Positions 1 through 9,635 are shown, counted from the first letter of the stretch. The stretch is DNA of 64,000 nucleotides from Brucella cytisi (GCA_012103075.1 JAAVLQ010000003.1:744001-808000); one strand, 5' to 3'. Numbers and translations: made by a program. The notes: generated by a model from the letters alone, not told the origin.

Positions 1-349
1 GTGAATCCTTTACATGCTGGCGGTCGTGCAAGAGAGCACGATCTGGTCGACCGATCGAATCCGGGCGATCCGTTATCTTCTCGATCAGATAACTGCTCGT
101 ATCCGGGGCGAACTGCCTAAGATCTATTCGCGTAGATTCGCTGAGGTCTTTTTCGTCAACCCCTATTATCGAGTCAGCGATTTGGTGGCCGCCGGCATCG
201 CCAAACGCCAGTCAGCGGCGGTCTATCTGAAATCACTTACCGATCACGGCCTTCTCGAGGAAACGAAAGCGGGCCGAGAAAATCTCTATATCATTCCGGC
301 TTTGCTCACGCTTCTCAGAGACCGCCCGACGGTGGGAGTTGAGCGCTGA
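1..349 (+). pseudogene. Fic family protein, C-terminal fragment
   Basis: This reading frame encodes the C-terminal winged-helix part of a Fic (AMPylation) protein. The stretch from KIRAIR-like to FVNPYYRVSDLVAAGIAKRQ and the YLKSL/ENLYI ending is typical of that domain. The catalytic HPFxxGNGR motif would lie upstream, outside the window. The frame is open from position 5, but TGA stands at 2-4, directly before ILYML, where family members usually have Trp. The gene is therefore either interrupted by a TGG-to-TGA change or broken further upstream. A second, fuller Fic gene lies near 28.7-29.8 kb. Confidence 0.7.
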
Positions 350-528
350 AACAGCGGCTACAGGGGCAGAAAGGCGAAATGGTCTACCTCACCTCATCGA
401 CAAGGCTCGACGCACTAGTCGCCCCAGATGAGCAAGGACAGGAAGCGCGTTCTCGGCTAACTTAAATTGGGTGCATTACGCCGAGCTGAACGTATCAATC
501 AGCACGATGACAAAATACAAAAGGACGC

Positions 529-974
529 ATGAGCACACGAAGCATGTATACAATCCTGTCTATTGCCTACATCACCCTTCTTGCGGCGGTGGCCTATATC
601 GGCCAGCACTGGGAAGTCTTGTCGCCGGGGTTTACGTCACCAACGGATAATGGTCCCTCCTTCTGCAAGGAACTGTTCAGTTCGGGCAGTGACGACGATG
701 CGATGATGGGTGCATTTATGCTGTTCGTGCTTCCGCTGGCATTGCGACTTTTCGCCTGCTTCGTCCCGTAGCGAAATATGAGGTTTGGCTGTTCTACATC
801 TGCGTCAGTCTCGCCATCTTCTCGCTGATGCTGGCAAACCTCGATTGCGCCGATATTATCTATACTGCGTTTGGCATTCCTGATCTCGTGTTGGCATTCG
901 TGCTTATCGCCATGCCGCTAACTGCCTTGCTGCTTTTCTATCTGCGCACAAATCATGCCGACCGAGCCGGTTGA
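529..974 (+). CDS. Small membrane protein, frameshifted
   Basis: No family is recognised. The first frame (529-771) encodes a hydrophobic segment near residues 9-24, then a polar loop and the start of a second hydrophobic segment. After a shift around 745-760 the next frame stays open to the stop at 972-974, and it encodes further strongly hydrophobic segments (LFYICVSLAIFSLML and LAFVLIAMPLTALLLFY). Joined, this is a roughly 147-residue protein with about four membrane helices. The stop overlaps the TTG start of the next gene, which suggests translational coupling. Confidence 0.5.
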
Positions 975-1291
975 CCTCAGTCCGCCTGTCACCGCTCTTT
1001 GATTTCGCGCCAATGCGGCTCGCCAAAGAGGGAACCGTTCGCTCGACCCGATGGGCGATGATGCGTAACAGAGGTCGCGACCATCTTCCCGATTGGAAGC
1101 ACATTTGCGGCGAACTGATGCCTGATCCTGCTGAGCACAGTGCGTTCGCAGCTACGCTTGCCATGTTTGCCGAACATCTGCGCCGGGCTCCGGCCATGGC
1201 AAAAGAAATGGGAGCGTCTACGAATATTCTGGATCGTGCAATGGGACGCTGTATCGCGATAGCGGACAGCGTTCTGGCCGCGTGTCAATGA
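971..1291 (+). CDS. Hypothetical protein
   Basis: A 106-residue open frame starting with TTG inside the end of the preceding membrane-protein gene. No family is recognised. The C-terminal half (from about residue 50) looks helical and Ala/Met-rich. It lies 17 bases upstream of the XRE regulator gene on the same strand, so the three genes may form one operon. A long opposite-strand frame overlaps it and is treated as a shadow. Confidence 0.35.
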   Translation: MTSVRLSPLFDFAPMRLAKEGTVRSTRWAMMRNRGRDHLPDWKHICGELMPDPAEHSAFAATLAMFAEHLRRAPAMAKEMGASTNILDRAMGRCIAIADSVLAACQ

Positions 1292-1308
1292 TGGCAAAGG
1301 ACCGCTAA

Positions 1309-1587
1309 ATGGCTCGATGGAAGAAGCCGACGACAGAGGAGATACTGGAAAACCGGCGAGCACTGGCGGAACTTGCTCGAACTGGGGATCTGAGGCTGCC
1401 CGATGCTGAGGCGGAGATCCGTAAAGGATTCGGCATGACGCAGGAAGAGTTTGCAAAGACGCTGTCGCTGACTAGGCGACACGTTGCGGAGATCGAAACT
1501 GGCGTGGCGAACCCCACGCTTGGGACTTTGGAGAAGATCGGTCGGCTGTTCGGGTTCGGAATCGGTTTTGTACCAAAAATTAGATAG
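1309..1587 (+). CDS. XRE family helix-turn-helix regulator
   Basis: A 92-residue DNA-binding protein. Residues about 43-85 form a Cro/C1-type HTH: GMTQEEFAKTLSLTRRHVAE is helix-turn-helix, followed by IETGVANPTL and GTLEKIGRLFGF, the usual dimer/packing helix. The N-terminal helical part is common in small stand-alone XRE proteins that act as antitoxins or local repressors. It probably regulates its own short operon. The frame is intact and of normal length. Confidence 0.85.
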   Translation: MARWKKPTTEEILENRRALAELARTGDLRLPDAEAEIRKGFGMTQEEFAKTLSLTRRHVAEIETGVANPTLGTLEKIGRLFGFGIGFVPKIR

Positions 1588-1703
1588 CATTAGCTTTAAT
1601 GCGTTACACGAAAGAACGTTCGCAGAAGTGAATGCGATCGTGAAAGGTCGCTTCGGCCTCCGACCCCATTGCGGTCATTCAAGTACTCTGCCATTGTTTC
1701 CCT

Positions 1704-2129
1704 ATGGATCGCGAACTCGATATCCGTCAACGCCTCCCGGTTTGGACCGTTCTAAGCGAGTTGTTTCTCGATACGTCGTTTGACGAGACCGACTACGATC
1801 GTATTGCAGCAGTGCTTTTACGGTCGCCTTATCAGCGTGACGAAATCGAGCAGATTCTGCGTCATGAGGTATCTCCGGCGTTTTCTGGCAACCTCCTTTC
1901 CATTGCAGGGGAATGGGCGGGTTGGTCGGAAAGCGACGTTAAGCAAATCATGGAGCAATGGCTCAACCGGCAAGCTGCCAAAGGTTGGCTGCCTTGGATT
2001 GAGGCACGATTGACTGTGAGGGTAATTCCCGCAGATTGGTATCCTGTCGCCGCACGCCTTAGCGCCCGCAAGCCACCCCAAAGCCGCCTCGACGACCTGC
2101 TCCCATGGAACTTCAAGCCGTCAAGCTAA
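1704..2129 (+). CDS. DUF7079-like protein with an IS66-derived tail
   Basis: A 141-residue protein. Its body (RLPVWTVLSELFLDTSFDE, DYDRIAAVLLRSPYQRDEIE, a GEWAGW motif and an ILRHEVSPAF segment) resembles uncharacterised proteins of the DUF7079 type. The family assignment is from memory of that pattern and is moderate. The last residues (RLDDLLPWNFKP) match the C-terminus of IS66 TnpC, also seen in this window as RLDELLPWNWKP at 42009-42046. The natural 3' end has therefore probably been replaced by an old IS66 remnant from about 2080 on. Confidence 0.55.
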   Translation: MDRELDIRQRLPVWTVLSELFLDTSFDETDYDRIAAVLLRSPYQRDEIEQILRHEVSPAFSGNLLSIAGEWAGWSESDVKQIMEQWLNRQAAKGWLPWIEARLTVRVIPADWYPVAARLSARKPPQSRLDDLLPWNFKPSS

Positions 2130-2153
2130 AACACAAGTGGCCTCAGCGAACGC

Positions 2154-2320
2154 TTACCAAGCTTCCATGCCTACGAGGCAAGGCTGCAACTTGCGAAAAA
2201 GTCCAACACCTGTGATCGACGCAGTGCCCGACGCACGATCACAGCACCTTCTTCGGTGATGCCATGAACCTGAAAAACGGATTTGGCCAGATCGAGCCCG
2301 ACTGTGGTGATCTTCTCCAT
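2154..2320 (-). pseudogene. IS110 family transposase, 5' fragment
   Basis: Starting at ATG 2318-2320, the minus strand reads EKITTVGLDLAKSVFQVHG, the start of the DEDD RuvC-like domain of IS110 transposases. After a frameshift near 2190 the neighbouring frame continues as KLQPCLVGMEA and then the gene ends abruptly at about 2156. Only the first 55 or so codons remain. The sequence differs from the larger IS110 remnant to its right, so it comes from a separate element. The 2321-2685 stretch between the two holds no recognisable gene and is probably IS110 flank. Confidence 0.75.
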
Positions 2321-2685
2321 GGAAAGGGCCTTCTTCTTTGTGGCGTTCCAACACGACCACGTTAGGCACTTGATGCCGTTTGAGAAGGGGCGTTCCGGTG
2401 GCGTCGTGTCTGGATGGCGCCCGCTTGGCAAGGTGATTTCGGCGATGTTTGAGCTTTGCGGGTCGGGTGCAGTCATGTCTCCGGCCTGTAAGCGCGGTTT
2501 GATATGACCGCTGGCCCTGATGTTTTGCGCTCAAACCGATCCCTATCACCTTATCGCGCTTTGACGCGCTATACGCTACCACGGGTCCTTGGGTTCGTGC
2601 GGTCCATTCCGCTTGTGCCTTCACATCACTCCTTCGTCACGCCGCCAACTTTTGTGCCTCTTGGGCAGTTCGGGTAATGCTTGGT

Positions 2686-3714
2686 CTATTGGGTCGCAAG
2701 GTTTGGTTGGTAATGCCCGGCTCTGGTCATGATCGCCCATGCGATCCGCGCCATTTTATTCGCCAGCGCGACAGCTACCAGTTTGAAGGATTTCTTCGCC
2801 AGCAAGGCTCTTGCCCAGTCTGCCAGCGGCGATTTGGTTTTACCATTCTTGATGCTGTAGAGCGCCGCATGTGCGCCAACCACCAAGAGCTTTCGCAAAT
2901 GTCGGTTACCCATTTTGGAGATCCGGCCAAGCCTCTCGGCTTGCCGCCGCTGGAATATTGCCGAGGCACCAACCCGAGGAATGCTGCGAACTCTCGTCCA
3001 CCCTCGAAAAGTCCCGGATCCGGGATACTTGCTGATAGAAACGACGCCGTAACCGGCCCGATACCGGGGATCGAGGCAAGACGAAGACTGACGGCATCCT
3101 TGCGATGTATGGCGAGGATCTCCTTGTCGAGTTTGGCAATCTCAGCTTCAATCCCAATCAGGGCGTTCGCCAGCGGCTGCAATGCGAGCCACATTGTTTC
3201 TGGAAGAGCCTTCTCATTGGAACCCTGTCCCATTCTTTCCGGGATGAGAAGAAGGTCTCCAACATTGCGAGCGCCTTGCGCGACCACTATGCCCAGCTCT
3301 GCAAAATGGCCACGCAGTGCATTCATCAGCGCAGTTCGCTGCGAGATCAGCAGTTCCCGCGCACTGTGCAACATCAATGTCGCTTGCTGTTCTTCACTCT
3401 TCACTGACACGAACCGCTTCGCAGATTGCTGCCGCATCGGCGGCATCGTTCTTATGCCTTTTGACGAAAGGCTTGACGTAGGCCGGTGAGATCAACCTGA
3501 CCTCATGTCCCAGTTCCATCAGTGTGCGGGCCCAATGATGGGCTGTCGAGCAGGCTTCCATGCCGATCAGGCAGGGTGGTAGTTTTGTGAAGAAAGCGAT
3601 CATGTTGGCGCGGCGCAAGGCTTTGCGCAGAACGACCTGCCCCTGCGCATCGACACCGTGCAATTGGAAAACATTTTTAGCGATATCAAGCCCAATTGTC
3701 GTAATATCGTCCAT
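2686..3714 (-). pseudogene. IS110 family transposase, frameshifted
   Basis: The start is ATG at 3714. The DEDD domain begins with TTIGLDIAKNVFQLHG and continues through LIGMEACSTAHHWAR and KRHKNDAADAAAICEA. A shift near 3430-3446 moves to the frame with VSVKSEEQQ and the transposase_20 domain (SIPGIGPVTASFL, LGLVPRQYSSGGK). A second shift near 2910 leads to the last part (MGNRHLRKLLVVGAHAAL) ending near 2686. Total length of about 340 codons is normal for the family. At least two frameshifts make it non-functional as read. Confidence 0.85.
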
Positions 3715-3841
3715 GGTGGGTGGCTCCTCTCTTGGGTTTTGCAAAAACCATTTTGGCACATTCGATGCCGTCGGAGGGCGCCATCCACCACATCACCTTA
3801 ACGGATCTTCGAAATATTGAGTGCGTTTAGGTGGAATTTTC

Positions 3842-4654
3842 GGCTTTGTCGCAAACTTTTCATGTCTGAACATATATGCGATGAGTTGCGTCGGTTACAG
3901 ATTGACGCAAGGCATTGAACATGGTCGATTTCAAGGGAACGCATTTCCCCAAAGTGTCATTCTGTATGCCATTTTCTTCTATGTTCGTTATTCAGTTTCG
4001 TATCGTGATCTTCAGGAAATAATGGTTGAACGCGGCGTAGAGATTGACCATGCAACATTGAACCGGTGGGTCGTTCGATACGCGCCGCAGATTGCTGCAC
4101 AGGCACAGAAACGTAAACGACCGACGTCTGGTTCATGGGGGTGATGAGACTTATATAAAGGTCAAAGGAAATGGACATATCTGTATCGGGCTGTTGATCG
4201 TGACGGTCAGACCCTTGATTTCATGCTCTCTGAGCACCGAAACCTCGGTACTGCACGGCGTTTCTTTAAATTGGCTATCGCAAGCAACGGCGTTCCGCAC
4301 AAGATTGTCATTGATAAAAGCGGAGCTAATTTGGCTGGTGCGCAGGCTATAAACAATATCCTTAAGACCACTGGTACAGACAAGCTAATTGAGATTCTTC
4401 AGGTCAAATACCTGAACAACATCCTTGAACAGGATCATCGTTTCATCAAGCGGGTGACCAAACACATGTTGGGCTTCAAAGCGTTTCAGTCAGCCTCAGC
4501 TACCATTGCTGGGATCGAAGTAGCACACATGATCCGCAAGAACCAATTCGCAAATGACAATCGCTCTCCATTCGTAGTGTTCGCGGAGCTCGCAGCATAA
4601 TTGCGTCCACGGATAAGGCCGTATTTAACCTACTGAAAAATTTGCGACACAACC
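3842..4654 (+). mobile_element. IS6 family insertion sequence (disrupted)
   Basis: An 813 bp element, the normal size for IS6. The left end 3842-3855 (GGCTTTGTCGCAAA) and the reverse complement of 4641-4654 (GGTTGTGTCGCAAA) match at 12 of 14 positions and define the terminal inverted repeats. It contains one transposase gene broken by several frameshifts. No 8 bp target duplication is visible at the flanks, which is common for IS6 copies formed by cointegration and later recombination. Confidence 0.8.
3921..4600 (+). pseudogene. IS6 family transposase, multiply frameshifted
   Basis: A DDE transposase reconstructed from four frames. Start ATG 3921 (MVDFKGTHFPK), a shift near 3953 into SVILYAIFFYVRYSVSYRDL, a shift near 4138 into GDETYIKVKGN (first catalytic Asp), and a shift near 4220 into MLSEHRNLGTARRFFKLAI, IVIDKSGAN (second Asp) and LEQDHRFIKR (catalytic Glu). 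The last frame runs to the stop at 4600. Length after repair is about 227 residues, as usual for this group. Confidence 0.85.
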
Positions 4655-4960
4655 GAGCCAGACTGCATGCGCGATGATTTCGGCTGGAAAACGGTGGCGG
4701 CGATAGTGAAGCTGGTGTTCTTCGGTAATGCACCGGGCGTATCATCCAACTCCGCACATTTCCGTTAAGGCGGCGCTACCTTCCACGCCGTTCGATAATC
4801 TGGTTCTGGCAACGAATGACGCGCTCTGCTGGTAGTGAGAAGTCGCCTTTAATGCTGTGACCCTCTCGATTTAAGTCATCCAAAGCATTCAGTGGAATAG
4901 CCCCTAATTGCCCGGACAGTTTCTGCCACTTAAATAAGTGATAGGACTACTGTTCACATT

Positions 4961-5308
4961 ATGACTGGTAATAGCATTAAGATGGAAATTCTTTCCGACC
5001 CTGAGCGGCGTCGACGCTGGAGTACAGCGGAGAAGCTTGCGATTGTCCACGAAACCTACGAGACGGACGCGACGGTCAGTCTGGTCGCCCGTCGTCATGG
5101 CATTGCGCCTAACCAGCTGTTCGCGTGGCGCAAACTTGCCTCACAGGGTGCATTGGTTGCAACGGCAGCCGAAGAGGAGGTTGTCCCTGCCTCGGAATAC
5201 CGGGCGCTTCAGGCTCAGGTGAAGGAATTACAGCGCCTGCTGGGCAAAAAGACGATGGAAGGGGAAATCCTCAAGGAGGCCCTCGAAATCGCCAACGGCC
5301 CAAAAACG
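4961..5308 (+). pseudogene. IS3 family transposase OrfA (interrupted)
   Basis: This encodes the DNA-binding subunit of an IS2-like transposase. RRRRWSTAEKLAIVHETYE, SLVARRHGIAPNQLFAWR is the HTH, and EYRALQAQVKELQRLLGKK followed by MEGEILKEALEIA is the leucine-zipper oligomerisation helix. The natural ORF is cut after about codon 116 (ANGPK), where the IS110 element begins. The remaining codons up to 5380 belong to the inserted element. Confidence 0.85.
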
Positions 5309-6658
5309 TATGGCCCGCCCCGTTGCAAGAGGATTTTACGGTGTTCTGATCAGTCTGCGTCAACGTATACGGTCTCATGAGCAAGCTCATGGCCAAGATG
5401 GACATCCGCACGTTCAGAGCCCCAATAAAGACTTCGGCAACAGGTGCCATTTTTTTGGCCGGGCTTTCCAAACGCCGTTCGACTGTCAGGCCATCTTCAC
5501 GATCCTTCCTGCAAACTTCGTTGGCTACGCGTTCCTTGTATGTAGCCGATCCTATTACACAGCCGCCGGGTAGCTGCGGTCGAAACCAGTTTCCTTGCGC
5601 AGGGCAGCCCATGCTATCCGCGCCAACTTGTTTGCTAACGCTACAACCACAGCGTTACGGTGTACGCCGCGCTCGATCATGGCCTTCAGCCATTGCCCCA
5701 GAGGCGTGTCACTCGTTGAAAGTGACGGTAACGCTGCGCTGCGCGAGCACCATGAATGAGCAGAGTGCGTAAATAGGTGTTTCCACGTTTCGATATTCCA
5801 AGCAGTCGGGGTTTACCGCCAGTACTGTACTGTTTGGGAACCAGTCCGAGCCGGGCACCCAGATCGCGCGCTTTCTTGAAGCTGCTTGCATCTCCCACCG
5901 CAGCCACGGGGCCGTAGCATTGAGCACACCTATACCGGGGATAGATGTCAGCCTGCGCATGGCGGCATCATTGCGTGCCAGTTGGATAAATTCAGTATTC
6001 AAGGCTTCGATCTTCGTGTCGAGGTCCTTCCATTCCACACGCAAATCGCCAACCAGCTCATACACACGCGGTGACACGACCTCTACAGCCTCGGCAAGCA
6101 AGCTATCCACGCCAAGTTCGAGTTTTCGCCGTCCGACCGGGAAGATGATCCCACGTTCCAACAGAATTGCGCGAAGCTGATTGATCAGATTCCTTCGCTC
6201 TGCCACATGGCGAGAACGCACCCGATGCAGTGTCTGGATATCCAGTTGCTCCCGGCTCTTAAGATCGATGAAACGCATGGTCGGTCGAGATGCAGCTTCG
6301 GCAATGCCCTCAGCGTCCCGATCATCGTTTTTCTGGGCCTTGATGTACGGGCGAACATATTCCGGCGACATCAGCCGGACCTCGTGGCCTTGTGCCGCAA
6401 ACAACCAGCCCGGTGATGGGCGCCACAACATGCTTCCATCGCCACAACGCAAGCCGGGAGTTTCGTTACGTAATCAATTAGCGTCTGACGGCGCATCGTT
6501 CTGCGAGCAACCACCGCGTCAGTTGCATCAACACCCACAACGCTACAAGATGTCTTGCCCAGATCAACTCCGAGGATCACAATAGTCATTGGCTCGTTCC
6601 TTTCTTCTTCGCACACGACAGCATCCTAACAGACGCTGGGGAAAGGGGCGGGCCATTC
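5305..6658 (-). mobile_element. IS110 family, IS1111 subgroup, inserted in the IS3 element
   Basis: ATGGCCCGCCCC at 5310-5321 and its exact reverse complement GGGGCGGGCCAT at about 6645-6656 form a 12 bp pair of subterminal inverted repeats, a hallmark of the IS1111 subgroup of IS110. They enclose a transposase gene on the minus strand. The boundaries are approximate because IS1111 elements make no clear target duplication. Removing the segment would bring IS3 OrfA and OrfB back together. Confidence 0.7.
5555..6616 (-). pseudogene. IS110 (IS1111-type) transposase, frameshifted
   Basis: Start near 6592-6616 with TIVILGVDLGKTSCSVVGVD (DEDD domain) and VVAMEACCGAHH. A shift near 6400 leads to HEVRLMSPEYVRPYIKAQKN, DDRDAEGIAEAASRPTMRF and the SIPGIGVLNATA motif of the C-terminal domain. 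A shift near 5890 leads to VGDASSFKKARDLGARLGLV and KRGNTYLRTLLIHGARA. A last shift near 5650 gives the C-terminus ending at 5555. About 350 residues if repaired, with at least three frameshifts. Confidence 0.85.
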
Positions 6659-6704
6659 CATAACGACTGCTGCACTCAATCTCGCTGCCGAAGGACGTTT
6701 TGCG

Positions 6705-7535
6705 ATGAAGGCGCTATGCGAGACGTTAGGCGTTGCCCGGTCGAATATCGCTGCGCGCGCCACAGGCACCCTTTCCAGAGCCCGAGGGAGACCTCCGCTT
6801 CCCGACGCTGATCTGGTTGCTCAGATCAAGGCGGTCATTGAAGAAATGTCGACCTATGGCTATCGGCGCGTTCATGCCATTCTAAGGCGCAAGGCCCGTG
6901 AACAGGGGCGTTCATGGCCGAACGCCAAACGTGTTTATCGCGTGATGAAGCAGCATGATCTGCTCCTTCAGCGCCATACCGGAGCTGCCGGTGAACGCAG
7001 ACACGACGGGCAAGTGACCGTTGAGCGCTCCAATACCAGATGGTGCTCCGACGGCTTCGAAATCACGTGCGACAACAAGGAAAAGGTCCGCGTTGCTTTT
7101 GCGCTCGACTGCTGTGACCGGGAAGCAATCGCTCATGTGGCCACGACAGAAGGCATCAAGAGCGAAGACGTGCAGGATCTTGTCATCACGGCGGTAGAAA
7201 ACCGCTTCGGGCGCATCAATATGCTGGCAGAGCCCATCCAGTGGCTTACCGACAATGGTTCATGCTTCATTGCGAAAAGCACCGCGTCCTTGCTCCGGGA
7301 TATCGGTATGGAACAGTGCAGAACACCAGTGCGTAGCCCGCAGTCAAATGGAATGGCTGAGGCTTTCGTCAAAACATTCAAGCGCGACTATGTCCGGATC
7401 AACCCGACCCCAGATGCCGAAACCGTCATGGCTCAACTGCCATTATGGTTCGAGCACTATAACAATCTTCACCCGCACAAGGCTTTAGGATATCAATCTC
7501 CACGAGAGTTCCTGAGCCGAAATGCTCAATCCTGA
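6705..7535 (+). CDS. IS3 family transposase OrfB
   Basis: A 276-residue rve-type integrase of the IS2 group, intact in itself. The HTH_21 segment (STYGYRRVHAILRRKAREQG, PNAKRVYRVMKQHDLLLQRH) precedes the catalytic core. The DDE residues are visible as WCSDGFEI (D), WLTDNGSCF (D) and NGMAEAFVKTFKRDY (E), followed by HPHKALGYQSPREFL. Normally it is made as an OrfAB fusion by frameshifting. Here OrfA is separated from it by the inserted IS110, so the element should not transpose by itself. Confidence 0.9.
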   Translation: MKALCETLGVARSNIAARATGTLSRARGRPPLPDADLVAQIKAVIEEMSTYGYRRVHAILRRKAREQGRSWPNAKRVYRVMKQHDLLLQRHTGAAGERRHDGQVTVERSNTRWCSDGFEITCDNKEKVRVAFALDCCDREAIAHVATTEGIKSEDVQDLVITAVENRFGRINMLAEPIQWLTDNGSCFIAKSTASLLRDIGMEQCRTPVRSPQSNGMAEAFVKTFKRDYVRINPTPDAETVMAQLPLWFEHYNNLHPHKALGYQSPREFLSRNAQS

Positions 7536-7568
7536 AAATGTCCGGTTTTAAGGGGCAACTCCATTCAG

Positions 7569-8002
7569 CAGCCGGAACTGGCTGCCTCGACAACAGCCTG
7601 AAGGACCAGAAGACCGGCAAGGTTGCGGCGATCCACTTATCACTACAAATGATAGGGCCATTCACATAAATCATACTAGCAGATAGTAATGCGCTGCAGC
7701 AAATTGTGGGCAAATCCAACTTAAACGGGAGATTTGAAATGAACTGGAGTCGAACTGTTCTGCTGCTGACGATTGGGGCGTGCGCGTCGTCCGGGACCGC
7801 CAGATGATATCCGAACAAAACATGGCATCTTCAGCGGAAGCCGCGCATCCGGCTCTCGGGTTGTTGCGCGCGCGGCCCGATTATCGTGCCTCGTCAAATC
7901 GTGCGAGCTATCCACCAATTCCGAAGATCAGGGCCTTTTTTTCCGAAGGCTGCGCCCGTCGGCACCGGGGCTCAGATTAAGAACCCGACAAGGAGCTAAT
8001 TT
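7569..8002 (+). other. Unassigned region with a possible lipoprotein/secreted-gene start
   Basis: No gene can be assigned with confidence. A good ribosome site (GGGAG) precedes ATG 7740, which opens a 22-codon frame reading MNWSRTVLLLTIGACASSG, shaped like a signal peptide with a lipobox-like LTIGAC, and then stops at 7808. Two other frames stay open from about 7773 to 7980-8006, so a frameshifted small exported protein is possible. Nothing in the downstream frames is recognisable. Confidence 0.25.
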
Positions 8003-9008
8003 GTGACCATCTGCCCCAAACATCAGCGTGCAGACGCGCTATCCCTTCGCCGACGCCATGTCACGGCTGTCGGTGCGGGGGGGCCGCAATATCGACGTTC
8101 CTTTCACCAAATCTTGCCTTGGCGGCTGAACAAGCGCCCACAGCGTCGGTAAACGCCCACAACATTGGAGCAACCACTATGTCTGCTATCGCTACTTCAC
8201 ACGGAACGCACATCTTCTACAAGGACACGGGCCCGAAGGATGCTCAGCCCATCGTCTTTCATCACGGCTGGCCGCTCAGTTCGGATGACTGGGACGCACA
8301 GATGCTGTTCTTCCTGTCGCAGGGTTATCGTGTGGTCGCCCATGACCGACGTGGGCATGGGCGGTCGGACCAGACGAATACGGGCAACGAGATGGACACC
8401 TACGCTGCAGATGTTACAGAACTTGCTCGTGCGCTTGATCTGAAAAACGCCGTGCATATCGGTCACTCGACGGGCGGTGGCGAGGTTGTGCGCTATGTTG
8501 CGCGTGCCGAGCCCGGACGGGTTGCAAAGGCAGTCGTGATCAACGGCGTGCCGCCAATCATGCTGAAGACCGAGACAAACCCCGACGGTTTGCCTATTGA
8601 GGTGTTCGATGGCTTCCGCAAGGCGCTGACTGCGAACCGGGCACAGTTCTTCATCGACATTCCCTCAGGGCCATTCTACGGCTTCAATCGGGAGGGCGCC
8701 AGTATCAGCCGGGGGCTGATTAACAATTGGTGGCGCGGGGCATGGCAGGTGGTGCCAAGGCACAATTTGATTGTATCACCGCGTTTTCGGAAACAGACTT
8801 CACCGAGGATCTGAAGGCGATATCCCTGCCGGTTCTGGTAATGCACGGGACCGATGATCAGGTGGTTCCGATCGACAATTCAGCGCACAAGGCAATCAAG
8901 CTTTTGAAGAACGGTACGCTCAAGACGTATGAGGGGCTGTCTCACGGGATGTTTGCAACCCACCCCGACCTGATCAACACAGATCTGCTTGCCTTCATCC
9001 GGGCATGA
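8003..9008 (+). CDS. Haloperoxidase-like alpha/beta hydrolase with a Tat signal, frameshifted
   Basis: The body encodes a non-haem chloroperoxidase-type alpha/beta hydrolase. VFHHGWPLSSDDWDAQM is the oxyanion-hole region, HSTGGG the nucleophile elbow (Ser), GTDDQVVP carries the acid and YEGLSHGMF the catalytic His. ATG 8179 (MSAIATSHGTHIFYKD) is the start used for cytosolic homologues. Upstream, however, GTG 8003 with a strong AAGGAG site (about 7991) begins a frame with SLRRRHVTAVGAG. Across a G7 run at 8077-8083 it joins the frame ISTFLSPNLALAAEQAPTA, together a clear twin-arginine signal peptide with an ALA-AEQ cleavage site. A second one-base shift near 8737 splits the hydrolase domain. 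As repaired it is an exported enzyme of about 335 residues. Confidence 0.75.
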
Positions 9009-9082
9009 CCGGGACGTTTGCCGGGTCGATCAGATCGGCCCGGCAACAAAAGTCTTGACCCAGTACTTTGGTCGTCCGCTCG

Positions 9083-9635
9083 ATGCGACGCTGAACCGAT
9101 GGGTTGTTCGTTACTCTCCTCTGATTGCCGCACAGGCGCAGATGCGCAAACGACATACGGCCAGATACTGGAGTGTTGACGAAACCCATCTCAAGGTTCG
9201 GGGCGAATGGGTGTATTTGTATCGTGCGATCGACCGCGATAGCCAAAACCTGATTTCATGCTCTCCGAACGCCGGGACATGGCCGCAGCCAGCAGGTTTT
9301 TCAGGAAAGTCATTGCAGCCAACGGCGTTCCCGAGAGGATTTTCATCGACAAGAGCGGAGCCAATCTGGCTGAGTTGCAAGCGGTCAACACAATCCTGAC
9401 AATCACCGGAACCGGAGGGATCATTGAAATCCGACAGGTCAAGTATCTCAAGAATACCCTTGAACAGGATCATCGCTTCATCAAGCGGCTTACAAAACCG
9501 ATTATGCGCTTCAAGGCGTTTCATTCGGCGTCGGCTACCCTTGCGGGCATCGAGGTCGCCGACATGATCCGCAAGAACCAGTTCGCCAATGACAATCGCT
9601 CGCCATTCAAGATCTTCGTCGAACTTGCAGCATGA
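9083..9635 (+). pseudogene. IS6 family transposase, truncated and frameshifted
   Basis: It begins at DATLNRWVVRYSPLIAAQ and contains YWSVDETHLKVRGEWVYLYR (first Asp). A frameshift near 9248 follows (RAIDRDSQNL then FMLSERRDMAAASRFFRKV), then IFIDKSGAN (second Asp) and LEQDHRFIKRL (Glu), with a normal C-terminus at 9635. The N-terminal HTH is missing. The same frameshift at the same place occurs in the copy at 11.76-12.30 kb, so it was inherited from a common parent and is not an independent read error. Confidence 0.85.

Larger units (their letters stand above)
4893..7563 (+). mobile_element. IS3 family (IS2-group) element split by an IS110 insertion
   Basis: The left end at 4893 (TGGAATAGCCCCTAA) and the inverted right end at 7563 (TGGAGTTGCCCCTTA) are imperfect inverted repeats, followed by GCCCGGACAGTT / CCGGACATTTTC on the inner sides. 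The element is flanked by a 5 bp direct repeat, TTCAG at 4888-4892 and 7564-7568, the duplication size expected for IS2-like elements. OrfA lies at the left and OrfB at the right. Between them an IS1111-type IS110 element has inserted. Confidence 0.85.

Noticed and set aside
989..1456. 155-codon minus-strand frame overlapping the XRE region
   Set aside because: It runs antisense to the well-supported XRE HTH gene and has no recognisable domain.
2677..3489. Long plus-strand frame of 270 codons
   Set aside because: It is the antisense of the IS110 transposase, which has clear motifs on the minus strand.
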